A stretch of 64,000 nt of DNA from the NCBI GenBank assembly GCA_036873135.1, contig JAPTYO010000010.1, positions 9,710,634 through 9,774,633 on the forward strand. Direction: 5' to 3'. Below the pieces are notes generated by a model. It was not told the DNA's origin and made no database searches. It saw only the letters and a program-made list of their open reading frames with translations. Source of the stretch: Clarkia xantiana subsp. parviflora (lineage: Eukaryota > Streptophyta > Magnoliopsida > Myrtales > Onagraceae). Of the stretch, positions 34,457 to 47,300 are shown piece after piece (position 1 is the first letter of the stretch; each line of letters opens with the position of its first letter). The position numbers were made by a program, and so were the translations under genes.

Positions 34457-34579
34457 GTTTTTATGAGGCAGGGACTTTGACATAAGTTTTAAATTATTTG
34501 TATTTTCTATTAAGTATATATAGCAAATTCTTATTCACGTGTCTACAACCTAACCATTTACATTTTATTATTATATATA

Positions 34580-35090
34580 GGGTTAACAGGTTTTGGTCCA
34601 TGATGTTTGACTATTTTTTGTTTTTGGTCCATGAAGTTTTTTTTTGCCGAATTTTGGTACCATATGTTTGCATATTTTTCTAGTTTTGGGTATGATCGTT
34701 ACATTTCGTCCATTTTTTCCCGTTAAGTGACATGTGCAAGTCACGTGATCCACCCTAAACTTTCAATTTTGTTCAAATTTGGGGGAATTGACCCATTGAA
34801 CTAGGTTTAGGGTGCCAGTTCCCCAAATTTGACCCATTAAATCTAGTTCAATTCGTCCAAATTAAACTAGGTTTAGGGTGCCAATTCCCCAAATTTGAAC
34901 AAAATTGAAAGTTTAGGGTGGATCACGTGACTCGCACATGTCACTTAACGAAAAAAATGGACAGAATGTAACGGTCGGACCAAAACTAGAAAAATCTGCA
35001 AACATATTGTACCAAAACTAGGCAAAAAAAACATTATGGACCAAAACTTGAAAGTGGTCAAACATCATGGACCAAAAAACCTGTTAACCC
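34580..35090. mobile_element. Mutator-type foldback MITE (9-bp TSD)
   Basis: Ends GGGTTAACAGG and CCTGTTAACCC are exact inverses. A perfect 9-bp TSD, ttatatata, lies at 34571-34579 and 35091-35099. The arms contain accatatgtttgca and gtcacgtgatccacc with their inverses. Same family as 8558-9081. Confidence 0.9.
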
Positions 35091-35112
35091 TTATATATAT
35101 ATATAAACTATA

Positions 35113-35645
35113 GGGTTAATAACTAAAAAACTGTCCAAGGTTTACCATATGTTAAAATTAGGTGTCTGAAGTTTGAAATGTTAAAATGGACTGTCCCAAG
35201 TTTCATTTTTGTTGAAATTTGGTGTCTTTGTGCGTCTTTTCATCTTCATTCCATCATTTTCATCAACCCACCAACCCACTCATAATCCATCACTCTTTAC
35301 CTTTTACAAAATCGTCAAATTTCACCTAAAAATTGAACGTTAAAAAAAAAGTTTCTAGAAGAGTGGTGTAGAGCCATTTTCCAAGGACGATAGAGCGAGA
35401 TTTACTTGCCCGGATGTGACCAACTTTTTAGGTGACGGTCCCGGCAAGATGACGAATAGGGAGTGTGTATGAGAGCTCGAATTTGACAGACAGATTCGTC
35501 GGAATTGACTTCTCTAAAGTAATCACACCGAGACACCAAATTTCAACAAAAATGAAACTTGGGACAGTCCATTTTAACATTTCAAACTTCAGACACCTAA
35601 TTTTAACATAGAGTAAACCTTAGACAGTTTTTTAATTATTAACCC
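35113..35645. mobile_element. Mutator-type foldback MITE (9-bp TSD)
   Basis: Ends GGGTTAATAA and TTATTAACCC, arms of about 130 bp (gtgtctgaagtttgaaatg and its inverse), perfect 9-bp TSD taaactata (35104-35112 and 35646-35654). A different subfamily from its neighbour only 23 bp away. Confidence 0.88.
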
Positions 35646-36236
35646 TAAACTATATATGCATTATTTGTGTCGTTCAACCAAATTGTTTGTTTTTTTTAAT
35701 AATTTTTTTTATAAAAAGGGTTGAGTTATATATTCTCACTTAAAAAAATAATATTGTGGTAACATGGACAAGATTTTTTTCATAAGTGAAATAATAATAA
35801 AAATTAAAAGTTGACAAATTAAGTCAATAAAATATCAAAAATGCGGAATTAAAAATTATATTTTTAGTTCAGTAATACATAGAATTTAAAAATATAATCT
35901 CTGGTCGTAGAACGATTTGGTAACTCGGTTTCTAATATAACTTTCTAGGTGTTAGATCCTCCCTAAAAAGACAAGGAAAGTTGACGATCAGAAACTACAT
36001 ACGAAGCAAGCAAATAAGAACGAATCTATAAGGGAAGACAAAATGTGTCATCCTAGAAAGACAACTTTATATCTCAAGGTCGTCGACTAAAAAGAGAAAT
36101 GATACCTTGTAAAAGCCAAATGTAAAACCACGACCAAGTCATCGACTTTGGAAGATAAAGCAGAATACTTAGGGAGAAGGACCACAAGGCAACGCCAAAA
36201 GAAAATATTTCCTCCTAAAGAAGGAAACGAGGCAGT

Positions 36237-37368
36237 TATAAGGGAATAAGATATATTAGAGATAAATATATCTTATTTTATTTAGATATATCTATATTAG
36301 GAATATATATATTCTTATTATATTATCAGATTATGTTTTCCTTATTATATTGTTATATAGATTTAGATAGATATAGTCTTGTATCTATATATATAGGTAC
36401 ATGTGCTCAACCCTAAATAAGATCAATAATAAAATTCACATTCTTCTATATGGTATCAGAGCCTTTCTTGCTCCAACAAGTATAACTTACAAGCCGCAGT
36501 CCACCATCGCCGCTGTCCAGGGGCAGTCGGCACCGCCATCAGCTATGCAGTTGTTATGCCGGCCGCCCCTGCCCAATTTTGATTTCGGTTCTTTTTTTTT
36601 CTTCTTCTTTTCTAATAAGACAATAAATCACTGCTTCCATGTTGACGACTTTTGCACCGGTCCTTTGATTGAGCGCAAATTGACAACGCCACCACACCGA
36701 TGGTCCCTACTATCATCATGTTCGTCTCAATTCTTCTCCGCCGATGCCGACTGGATCTCTTCGGGCATTCGCCGTTGCCGACTGGATCTCTATGGGCTTC
36801 CGCCATTGCCGACTGGACCTCCGGGCTACCGCCGTGCCGACTGGACATCTCCGGGCTACCGCCGTGCCGACTAGACATCTCCGGGCTTTCGCCGTTGCCG
36901 AATGGACATCTCCGGGCTTCCGCCGTTGCCGACTGGACCTCTCCGGGCATCCATCGATGACAACTGGACTATTCGGGCATTCATCAAGATTCTTCGTATC
37001 AAGATCGGCCTTGTTGTTCGGACGTCCGTCTTGCGGTGGTGTATAAGGGAATAATATATATTAGAGATAAATATATCTTATTATATTTAGATATATCTTT
37101 TGGCCAAAAAAAAAAATATTTAGATATATCTATATTAGGAATATATATTATTATTATATTATCAGATTATGTTTTCCTTCTTATTTAGGTTTGAGTACAT
37201 GTACCCATATATATATAGATACAAGACTAAATATATGGGTACATGTACTCAAACCTAAATAAGAAGGAAAACATAATCTGATAATATAATAAGAATATAT
37301 ATTCCTAATATAGATATATCTAAATATAATAAGATATATTTATCTCTAATATATCTTATTCCCTTATA
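36237..37368 (+). mobile_element. TRIM-like LTR miniature with an inverted extra LTR
   Basis: A 214-bp 5' LTR (36237-36450, starts tataagggaataag) is followed at 36451 by tggtatcagagcc, the initiator-Met tRNA primer-binding site. A short interior of about 590 bp has no pol. A second LTR copy starts at 37042 and is immediately followed by an inverted copy that ends ttattcccttata at 37368, with a palindromic turn near 37200-37245 (acatgtac). Flanks gcagt / gcagc may be the TSD. The element lies about 0.5 kb before the FAR C start codon. Confidence 0.7.
36738..36960 (+). repeat. GC-rich tandem repeats of about 36 bp in TRIM interior
   Basis: About seven units of ccgactggatctc/cgactggacatctccgggc followed by taccgccgt or ttccgccgttg. 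Open in several frames; no protein family recognised. Confidence 0.7.
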
Positions 37369-37599
37369 GCAGCCAGCTCGTCACCTGATAAAAGGAAAAA
37401 CCTTTATTCGTAAGGAAAGAGACAGTCAATTCGTCACATATATTAGTATGTTGAGATAATACCAAATATTTATTAAAAATGTATGTTGAGTTCTATATTT
37501 TCACTGATAAAATCATTTTGTTATAAAATGTATAAGTTTTTTTTCATAAGTAAAATAAAATTTAAAAAATGATAAATTAAGTTAATAAAGTATCGAAAG

Positions 37600-37633
<34 letters not shown>

Positions 37634-37774
37634 GTAATTGAACCCGAACATCTGATATAGACGAATTTGGTAGCGCACATGCAATTTCGAAAATAATTAA
37701 TCATACTAAAAATATTATTAAAAATTATTTATTTTAAAATTAAGATCATCGTTGCATTTGCAACTAACATACGC

Positions 37775-37782
37775 TATATATA
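37775..37782 (+). promoter_or_regulatory. Probable TATA box of FAR copy C
   Basis: tatatata lies 100 bp before the ATG at 37875, in the same context as the copy B box. Confidence 0.5.
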
Positions 37783-37874
37783 AGTGGGTGTTGGGTGGAG
37801 AAAGGAGCACTCACTCTGTGATTGATTTGTGTTTCTATTGGTTCCTCGTACACGTTCTATTATTATCAGTCGAC

Positions 37875-40800
37875 ATGTCTTCTTACTCCGGAAGATCAAT
37901 GAATTTAGAAGACATTCCCCATTCGCTTCGAGATAAGACTATTTTAGTCACAGGTGCCACTGGCTTTCTAGCAAAGGGTACTAAGTTCTGTTTTTCTCCA
38001 AATTATATACATATATAGATATATATATATGAATTGTTCATCATATATGTTCATTTAATTAATCATTCTGAAATGTTATATTGTAGTTTTAGTGGAAAAG
38101 ATACTTCGAGCTCAACCATATGTGAAGAAGCTCTATCTTCTTATTAGAGCTCCAGATAGCAGTGCAGCTAAACAACGCTTAACAAAAGAGGTATGCAAAT
38201 AAGCAGATTATTATTGTTAGTTAAATTACATGCGCATTTCACGTAATATTTTGTCAATTATAATTTGTCTAGAAGATTATGATGATATTTATTCACTATG
38301 TATTTAATTCGATAGTCGAATTATTAGTGACTTTTTTTTTAGAAATGTATAATTTCTTGCAGTTGTATTTGGTGAAATAATAGAAATATAAGTGCAGCAT
38401 GATATGAATTCCGAGCTTCGTAACTATGAATCAAACTTGATGATAATATGATCAGATATTTGAATCCGAGCTATTTCGAGTTCCTGTGGGGAAATGGGTA
38501 GGAGCCGCAAGCTCTCCCAATATAGACAACGGAGTTGTAGTTGCAGTGGCCGGAGATGTTAGTGAAGACAACTTAGGAATCAAGGATAACAAGTTGAGAG
38601 CAAACATGTTGAATGAAATAGACATCATAATCAGCTCTGCTGCAACAACCAAGTTCGATGAGAGGTACGTACATATATCTATATGCGATAATATATTCTA
38701 ATGTATAATAATAGTAAATATAATTATAACCCTATGACTAATAAAATATAATATATTCTATAATATCTGCAATATTATGAATATATTTATCTGTAACATA
38801 AACACTCCACCGTGAGTGTATATGTAATACCCCATATTTGAATACCACGCCGGTTAGAAATAAAAAATTGGAAGCCTTAATTAATAAGTCATAGGGATAC
38901 TATTCAAATCCAACAGGAATTCCTCATTTTATAGGTTTAAGTGAGAACAACGGGTTTAGTGAGACTGGGTTGGGTTAAGTGGGGACAGTCACTCGGATTT
39001 GGGGGCGTGACATTATAACTAACATACCGACGTGATTCTAACAATAGAGCACTATATATATGCAAATGACTGGGTACCTGATTTAATCACCAAGCCCAAT
39101 ATAAAATTTAACACGATATCAAAACCCGGTTTTAATTGATGGGTTTGAGTTTATGTCCCCATTAGAGGTGGATGCATAGTTTATAATTGGGATATATAGT
39201 TTGTCCTCAATTTTTTTGAACTGTAAAAATAATGAAATACCAATTTACATTTGTCCAAAACTGTATCTAGTAGCTAACTAAGAACTCAAATATGAAACTC
39301 TCTAAATATACCTAAACACCCCTTGTATTATTAAGTTGGTTGGTTACAAGTTGGTTCATTCACAAATGAGACTTTACCTAGCAATTTATAATACATCCTA
39401 GGTCAGTGGAACCAATTCCATGAGGGCTCTAGTATAATCCAGTTATAGGCTAATTCTAGAAAGTCCTTCAACTATATATCTACTAACTCCAATCTAACCC
39501 TTGAGCTTTCCATAAATCTATAAATCCCTAAGTTTCTAGATAATTCTTCAACTAAACCTCATGAATCATAATTCCTAGAATATTCTATCACTAAAAATTA
39601 ATTTACAACTTAACATGAACACCCATTTTAAAATATTTTATTTCAATATATGATTTTACTTAATAGTGAGCTCTCATTTTAGAAATTTTGAATTCGTCAC
39701 TAGTCTCTTTTAACTGCACGTGTCGGATTTGTTTGAGTCCGGGTTTGGGTAAGAGAGAGAATTTGATAAAATTTAGTCTCAACCAATCTGAATTTGAAAA
39801 AAAAAAATTGCCTTGATTAAATAGTCCTCACGACTCAATGATGATTTCAATTACAATTGAGTATTAAATGCGTTAATAAGTTACCTTCTTTTATTACCAA
39901 TTGGTTAAATGATGAAACTTCAGTTGCATAAATGGTTACTCTCTATTAGACCATTAGTATTGGCTCGCCGAATTTAACAATATATACGCTGTTTTTAATG
40001 ATATTAATTACAATCTAACCGAAAATCTAAGTCGGTAGATTTAGTTTTAGTAATTAGTTTTACTGTATTCAAGTTTAAAATGGTGCTAATTTCATCATCA
40101 GGTATGACTTTGCGTTAAGTATAAATACTTTTGGAGTGAAAAATGTCACAGAATTTGCAAAGAGATGCGTGAAATTACAAATGCTTCTTCATGTATCAAC
40201 AGGTAATTTAACTGTTATCCCTTAATTAATTATTATGAATTTGAAACTTCAATATAGTAATACTGTCCAAATTAATTAACATGCAGCATATGTAAGATGT
40301 AATAACAATTCGACAAGAGTCGCCCAGGAAGAGCCATTTTCGATGGGTGAGACATTATTAGTCCAAGAAGGATCCTCGAATGTTGTTTTAGACATCAATA
40401 AGGAGAAGCAGGTGGTCGAGGAAGCAATCCTTGAACTACAGAACAATGGCATTTCTCTTAAACAACAGGCCATTACTTTGAAAGAGTTGGGGATGAAAAG
40501 GTAATTAATTAATTAATTAATACTCATCATTTTCTCGGAGCGTAGCTTAGCTAGAATATTTTCTAGGTGATTATTATTTACAGTATACACAAGTTGCATG
40601 TATCTTAATGTACTGATCTGCCAGCTATCCTTTCAAACGGAACATGTTTCGTAATACTCACTATTATTCCTAAGCAGACTGATACTCACTATGCAATATG
40701 CAATGTAAAAATAACGAAGTGCTGATTTGCACTTGCCCAAGACCGTACTTCACCAACTAAAGAAGAACTCGTATATATATAACTCTCTTACTCTAAATAT

Positions 40801-43800
40801 GATAGGAGACTCTTACCACTTATGTTGGTGGATCTAGTTGTGGTGATTTTCTTGCTTGCTTCACTACAAATGACTCCACTCCTATTTATAGTCTCCTAAA
40901 GAAATATCTAGACTCTTAGAAATCTCTAGACAAGGAACTCCCTAGAAACTCTCTAGAACTTCCTACACTTATTGGTTCCTAAAATTATCTAGACACATAC
41001 ACTAACTATTAGTCTCTAGATATTTCTTCAACTTAGCCCAACTCCTCTTTAGCCCAAATCTTCATGTCTTGGCCCAATGATGATGCTAAGTTGGTCCTAG
41101 CCCATGAAGGTAAGTCAATGTTGATTCTTAACACTCCCCCTCAACATTGACTTTCCTTCATGATTCTTCTTGTCAATATTGTACTCTGGTCTATGTTGTA
41201 CTTAGGGCTGGCGATGGTGAGGGTATGGTGCGAATAGCACTAATACCATGACCATACCATATTTTTTTCACTCATACCATAACCATAACCAAAACCACTG
41301 CGGTTATGATTCTTCATACCATCACCATAACCATAACCATAACCATGGTTTTTAACCACGATTAAACCATTTAACCACAGTCATTCAAAATAATACAACA
41401 TCATTGTTTCATACAAGAAAAGTAAACATACATTCATTGTTTCATACACGAAATCCAAATTAAACATAACTTCATTGTTTCACTTAATTAAAAAAAGCAC
41501 ATCTTCAACGCCTATCACTTGCGATCTTCGATTCTCATTCACCATCACTTCCAATCGGGGTTACCTAATAATAAGAAATATAAACAAAAAAATGGTGGGT
41601 GGGAAAGGGAACGGAATAAGAATTATAATATTTGACTAATAATTAAAGTATAATAATAATGTATATATATATAATAATATAAGTATTAGTAATATATGTA
41701 TTAATATTATATATATAGAGGTGATGGTTATAACCGCGGTTATGGACTGAATACCATAACCATAACCATAACCATTGCGGTTACAAGATTCATCACCATA
41801 ACCGCCCCTCACCATAATGGTGCGGTTAACCATTGCGGTAAATGGTGCGAATAAACATGGTTATTTGATTTTCACCGCACCATTGCCGGCCCTAGTTGTA
41901 CTCGATTCTTCAGTCGTACTTTTCCATCTCGATAAATTTTTCTCTTCTTGTCGATTATGGTGAAACTCTTATTCATCGGCTCAAATTTTCCGCATCGATA
42001 AATTTTCGTACTTTCGCATCTTTCTCTTCTCGAGGTCTTCATTCTTCTTACATTGTTAGCACCACCTTTAGTCGACCAAGAATGACTTCTTCCCTTGATC
42101 TCTTCTGGTTTTGAAGCACTTCTTCCTTGATCGAGAACTGAACTCTTAACAAGCGACAAAGTAACTTGTCGACGCTTGTTTCCCATCGTCGGCAGCACAG
42201 CTTCATATCCCTTAGACATCTCCAAGTCCGACTCTTCATTCTCTTCAACTTGAGAAAGAGATTTACTGCGAACTACCGGACTTGCACGGAAGCAAGAATA
42301 AGCGCAGATGCGAATTTTATCCGAATCACGAACTGGCTTAGTGATCGACCTTCCTGATCCTTGCTTCACCACTTGTTTATCATCGGCTCCTCCATGGACG
42401 TCTTCGTGAGGATTCGAACTCCCCCTTTTTCCATGAACCTTCTTTGAAGAAGTTACCTTACTTGAAGCCGGTATCACGAACATGTCGTCTACTCGCTCAC
42501 CAATGTGAGCTACATCTGCCTTGATCATCTCAACATTCCTGAGAAATTTCACATCTTTCGGACCAAATAAAACATACATACCTGAATTGACTGCATTCAC
42601 CACTGAAAGGAGATTTCTCTTCATCCCGGGAACATGATAAATGTTATCGAGCTTGATCGATGTTCCTCTGCTACTCTTGATGAAAACAGTACCTTCCTTC
42701 TCAACATGGTGAACTGTGTCATCCGCTGTGACTATAACTTCTTCTCCTCCATGACAACGGATATTCGATAATTGCTTCACATCTCCAGTAAGATGATGAG
42801 CACAACCGGAATCGACAATCCACTCATTTCCCGAGTTTTGAGTTACGAATGCACATGTGGGAGTGGTCTTGGCTAGAAAGCATTTAGCACATTCTTCATC
42901 TTCGGTTGAGATCTTAGATTCCACCATATTACTCTCCTTCAGTCTGGTCCGGCAATTTCTCTTCAGATGACCAGGCTTCCCACATCGATAACACTTGAAA
43001 TTTCTCATGCGAGACGACTCCGCGTTCCCACCAACCTTTTTCTTGGCGTCAATCTCCTTCATCTGAGCCACAAGCGCGCACTGATCTTCCTCTAGCTTTA
43101 CCCCGGCCATTTGCTTAGCCAACGACTCCTGTGAAGCTAGAAGGTTCTCGAACTCCTCCAAAGATGGTTGTTGAACCCACCCTTGAATCGACGTAACAAA
43201 CGGTATATACTCGGGACGTAATCCTCGAATAATGGACCGTTTAATCCGCGCCTCCGAAATTGGCTCCTCCGGGTTGAGTAGATTAATTTCCGAACACAAA
43301 TTCTTCACCTTTAGAAAGAACTGGGAAATCGAAGACTCACCCTGTTTCGCATTCGCCAGATCCGTCTCCAACATCTGTAACAGCGCCTCGTTCTTCTTAT
43401 TGTATAGCTGGTCTATCGTCTTCCAGATCGAACGGGCAGAGGTGCATCGTGAAATATTCTCAAACATCTCTGACGATATCGACCTCTTCAAGGCAAACTC
43501 CGCCTTGGCATTCCTCCGCTTCTAGCGCTTGAACTCTTCACCATTTTTGGCGGTCTCCTCCGGGGCGGTTGCATCATTGCCTTCAACGACATCCCACAAG
43601 TCTTCGCTCACAAGATACGATTCCATGCAGGACTTCCAAATCCGGTAATTGGACGAGTTCAGCAGCTCCATTCCTTGTCCAATCACGCGACCAGCAGAAT
43701 CCATATTTAGAGTACCTGAGTTCTTCAATCCCGATCTTGAATCGTTCCGCGTTACCGCGACAGTGGCTCTGATACCATGTAAAAATAACGAAGTGCCGAT

Positions 43801-44289
43801 TTGCACTTGCCCAAGACCGTACTTCACCAACTAGAGAAGAACTCATATATATAACTCTCTTACTCTAAATATGATAGGAGACTCTTACAACTTATGTTGA
43901 TGGATCTAGTTGTGGTGGTTTTCTTGCTTGCTTCACTACAAATGACTCCACTCCTATTTATAGTCTCCTAAAGAAATATCTAGACTCTTAGAAATCTCTA
44001 GACAAGGAACTCCCTAGAAACTCTCTAGAACTTCCTACACTTATTGGTTCCTAGAATTATCTAGACACATACACTAACTATTAGTCTCTAGATATTTCTT
44101 CAACTTAGCCAAACTCCTCTTAGCCCAAATCTTCATGTCTTGGCCCAATGATGCTAAGTTGGTCCTAGCCCATGAAGGTAAGTCAATGTTGATTCTTAAC
44201 ATGCAATTCCAGACCTGTAGTCAGGGGTGCAAGAGCAATTAGTGATCTTTCAACATATAATACTGTATATAATATAAAATTTTATCCAC

Positions 44290-44325
<36 letters not shown>

Positions 44326-47300
44326 TAGTTGTTTTCGCACGTAGGCTGCATGCGCACGTTCTAAATTTTACGCTCATAAATATTTCAGTTAGAGAAATAT
44401 AATGTTTACAACACCAAATTAGAGAGATTGATACGCACAACATTAAATTACAGAAATATAATATTTACAAAACCAAATTAGAGAGACTGATGTGCACAAC
44501 ATTAAATTACACATCTCTAAACATGTCAAATCTCCTCAGTAGACTAACAACAGTCACTTACAAAGCTTGAATGAACCATTAGTAGGTATTTATTATGAGG
44601 TACCACCGATCATAAAAGTAGTTGCAAGCCAATCAATAATATCAGACATATCTTCATATCTAATATTAAATTAAATAAATATAATAAGTAAATGTAATTT
44701 TCATGACAACATTACTCAAGGAGAAAGGGCACTTAACTTTGTAACATCAGCCGAGAAGAGATTTGGGTTGGCATGCTTAGGAAGATTGTCTTCCTAATGT
44801 TTCTCTCTCAAATAAGCATCTACATGAACGCATTAATTCAGGACCTTTTGGTTCTCAGCCACGTCAATGTCATCGAACTTGGCATCAGTCAATATGGCTG
44901 CATCATGGTAGGTGATAATGCAGTAACCAAGTTGATTTATGAATGTTCCCCTGCTTGTGAATGATAGAGGTACATCATCGTATTAATGAACAAAGTGTGT
45001 GTATCTGTTTACAAGTTGTAAATAGTATAGGGTGTAGATTGCAATTTGTAATAGTCTAAGGAATCCTATAAATACAAGGTTCCAACCTTTGTAAACTAAC
45101 TTTTGATAATGAAATGAAGAAACATCTCTTTGGTTCTTCTCCATTCTTCTCTCAATTCTTTGATTCCTCAATCTTCTATGATCTTCTTCAGTTCTGATTC
45201 AATACTGTCAGTGAACTCCTTGCAGTGTATTTCAATTGAGCCACTTGTTCATCAAAATTTGCAGCATATACACCTTTTGTTCCGTCTTCTTCTTCATCGT
45301 ACAACTAGTCCTAAATTTCCTGCAATGTAACTGATAACTTTTCACTCTATGAATTAGTGATGCAGCGTGATGGTGGATAGAAGCGCAAATTTCGTTGATT
45401 CAAAGAATACCGAAAAGTCGACGCGATATTGAGGAAAACCTCGATTTTTTCATATATCAATAAACTGAATGTAAAATTCGGCCAACAATGTTTTAAATAG
45501 AAAACCCTAATCTATGAAATAACTGAAATAACAAACAAGTCCCGAATAAATTAAAAACTGCAAAAATGACCCGAAATAACATAAAAACGCAATTTTGAGG
45601 CCTCAGATGATTGAATTTGGCCTAAAAGCAGCGTATATCACAGCATAGCCGTGAATTTGAACGGAACGCCGTTTCCGTCCGAAAAACACTATTCATGCAC
45701 CAAAATCCGAACGTTCGCCAGAAAAATACTATTCACGGCAAAAAATCTTCGAAACTACTCGGTTCCGCCTGCATCAATCAGTGACAAAGTCAAGATACTT
45801 GTCATTGAGCTTGTTTCTCATTTCATACATAAGATTCCACAACATTCTACTTGTCTTTAGTTTCTTCCATAACTCGGTCCTGCAAAGTCATTTCAAATTC
45901 CTTCTCCACTGCTTTATGTATGTCGCGAGATAGCAATCCTCCATAGATGAGCTCCGCTACAGGAATAGTTACCTTCTTCGTTGCAGCCCCAGCCTTGCTA
46001 TCAGTTTCCATTTGCACAGGCTTATCAGTGGCTTCAGGACCACCGTTTTCTGGTCGAGAAGCATTAGCATCGGTTGTTTCTTTAGCATCTTCCATAATAG
46101 CATTAGCTTCCCCAGTGCATAGGCTAGCAGCAACTGGAGCTTCATCGGTGTCCATCTTGTTACCTTCTGAGTCTTTTATAATTGGAACATCAACTTCCTT
46201 CTCTTCAAGAAGAATAGCCGACTCTACAGACAATACAATAAAGATTCATGCAAGCTTTCATCTTCACTTTGACCCGTTCAGTGGTTGCACACTAGAAGGA
46301 TCTAATTGTATATGTGCTAATGTTTGCTGGAATTGCCTATTCGTTTGCATCAACAAACTGTAAATCATTTGTGAGCTTCCCTGCTCTATATAATGTCATA
46401 GCTTTTAAACTGGAAATTGTGTTTCCTTTGGGGAAAGCAACAGTGCTTGGTTGATTTTCTGCTCCTCCATTTTGGGCATCTTGCGCAGTAGCATTCCATG
46501 TCAAAGTGATTGAAAATGGGAACCCGGAACTTGAACGTGGGGCTTAGGAAACTGGAGTGCAAAAACAATGACTTTAATATCCCCATTTTTGAAAAAAGTT
46601 GGAGTACAGAACCTATGGCACAATGTTTTCATCTACAAATTGGTTGTGCACATTAGATTCTGATGATATGAATGAGGCAATATTTTCAACTGTCCCTTTT
46701 TGAAGCCAATATCAATAAATGCAACATTCAGATGCTCAGTCTCGAACAGTTCTGTCGTATAAATACCATAGGCCAGGGCTATTACTGTAGTCTCATGAAT
46801 CAACTGGAGAGGATGTAACCCAGCAGTAGTGGCATCATCAGTAACAGCTCTCACAAATTAGCATGGTGAATTCCATCAAGAAATTAAAATGAACATATAT
46901 ATCTAAATTAAAACTTGCACGAAAATTACACCAAATCGAATTTAACATGCACTTAAACATCTGGTGCCTATGAATATAAACTCTATTACCCTAAATCAAG
47001 ATGATGAATCCTTATTTTTTTGACAAAACAAAAAGTAAATCATAATTTTGACCTATAATCAGACAACTAACGAACTGCCGGAAGCGGCGAAGCTTGATTC
47101 TGAATGAATAACTACAAAGAAAAATATCTTAATCCATACTTTCAAATTCCAGTACTACGAAGATAGAGCGTTGGGCGGGCTTGAGAGCGCTGGGTGAGCG
47201 TCGACGGTTGAGTAGGTAGATGTACGTTCTGGTTTTTAAGTGTGCGGTGGCGGTGGGAACTGGAAGTTGAGTGCGAAATGTCAAGATATTTCTTCTCTAT

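Larger units (their letters stand above)
33590..37774. other. Upstream region of FAR copy C (duplicate of the copy B upstream)
   Basis: The host backbone matches 9780-11836 in pieces, interrupted here by four elements (33910-34456, 34580-35090, 35113-35645, 36237-37368). A poly-T run lies at about 37603-37633. No host gene. Confidence 0.6.
40704..44201 (-). mobile_element. Ty1/copia element, gag-protease only, in FAR C intron 5
   Basis: LTRs 40704-41133 (430 bp) and 43778-44201 (424 bp) begin TGTAAAAATAACG and end GATTCTTAACA. Exact 5-bp TSD tgcaa (40699-40703 and 44202-44206). On the minus strand TGGTATCAGAGCCA directly follows the 5' LTR (PBS, initiator tRNA-Met), and a purine tract (gttgagggggag) abuts the 3' LTR at 41134. 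The interior encodes only gag and a protease-like region; integrase, RT and RNase H are absent. A hAT MITE sits in its 3' part. Confidence 0.9.
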
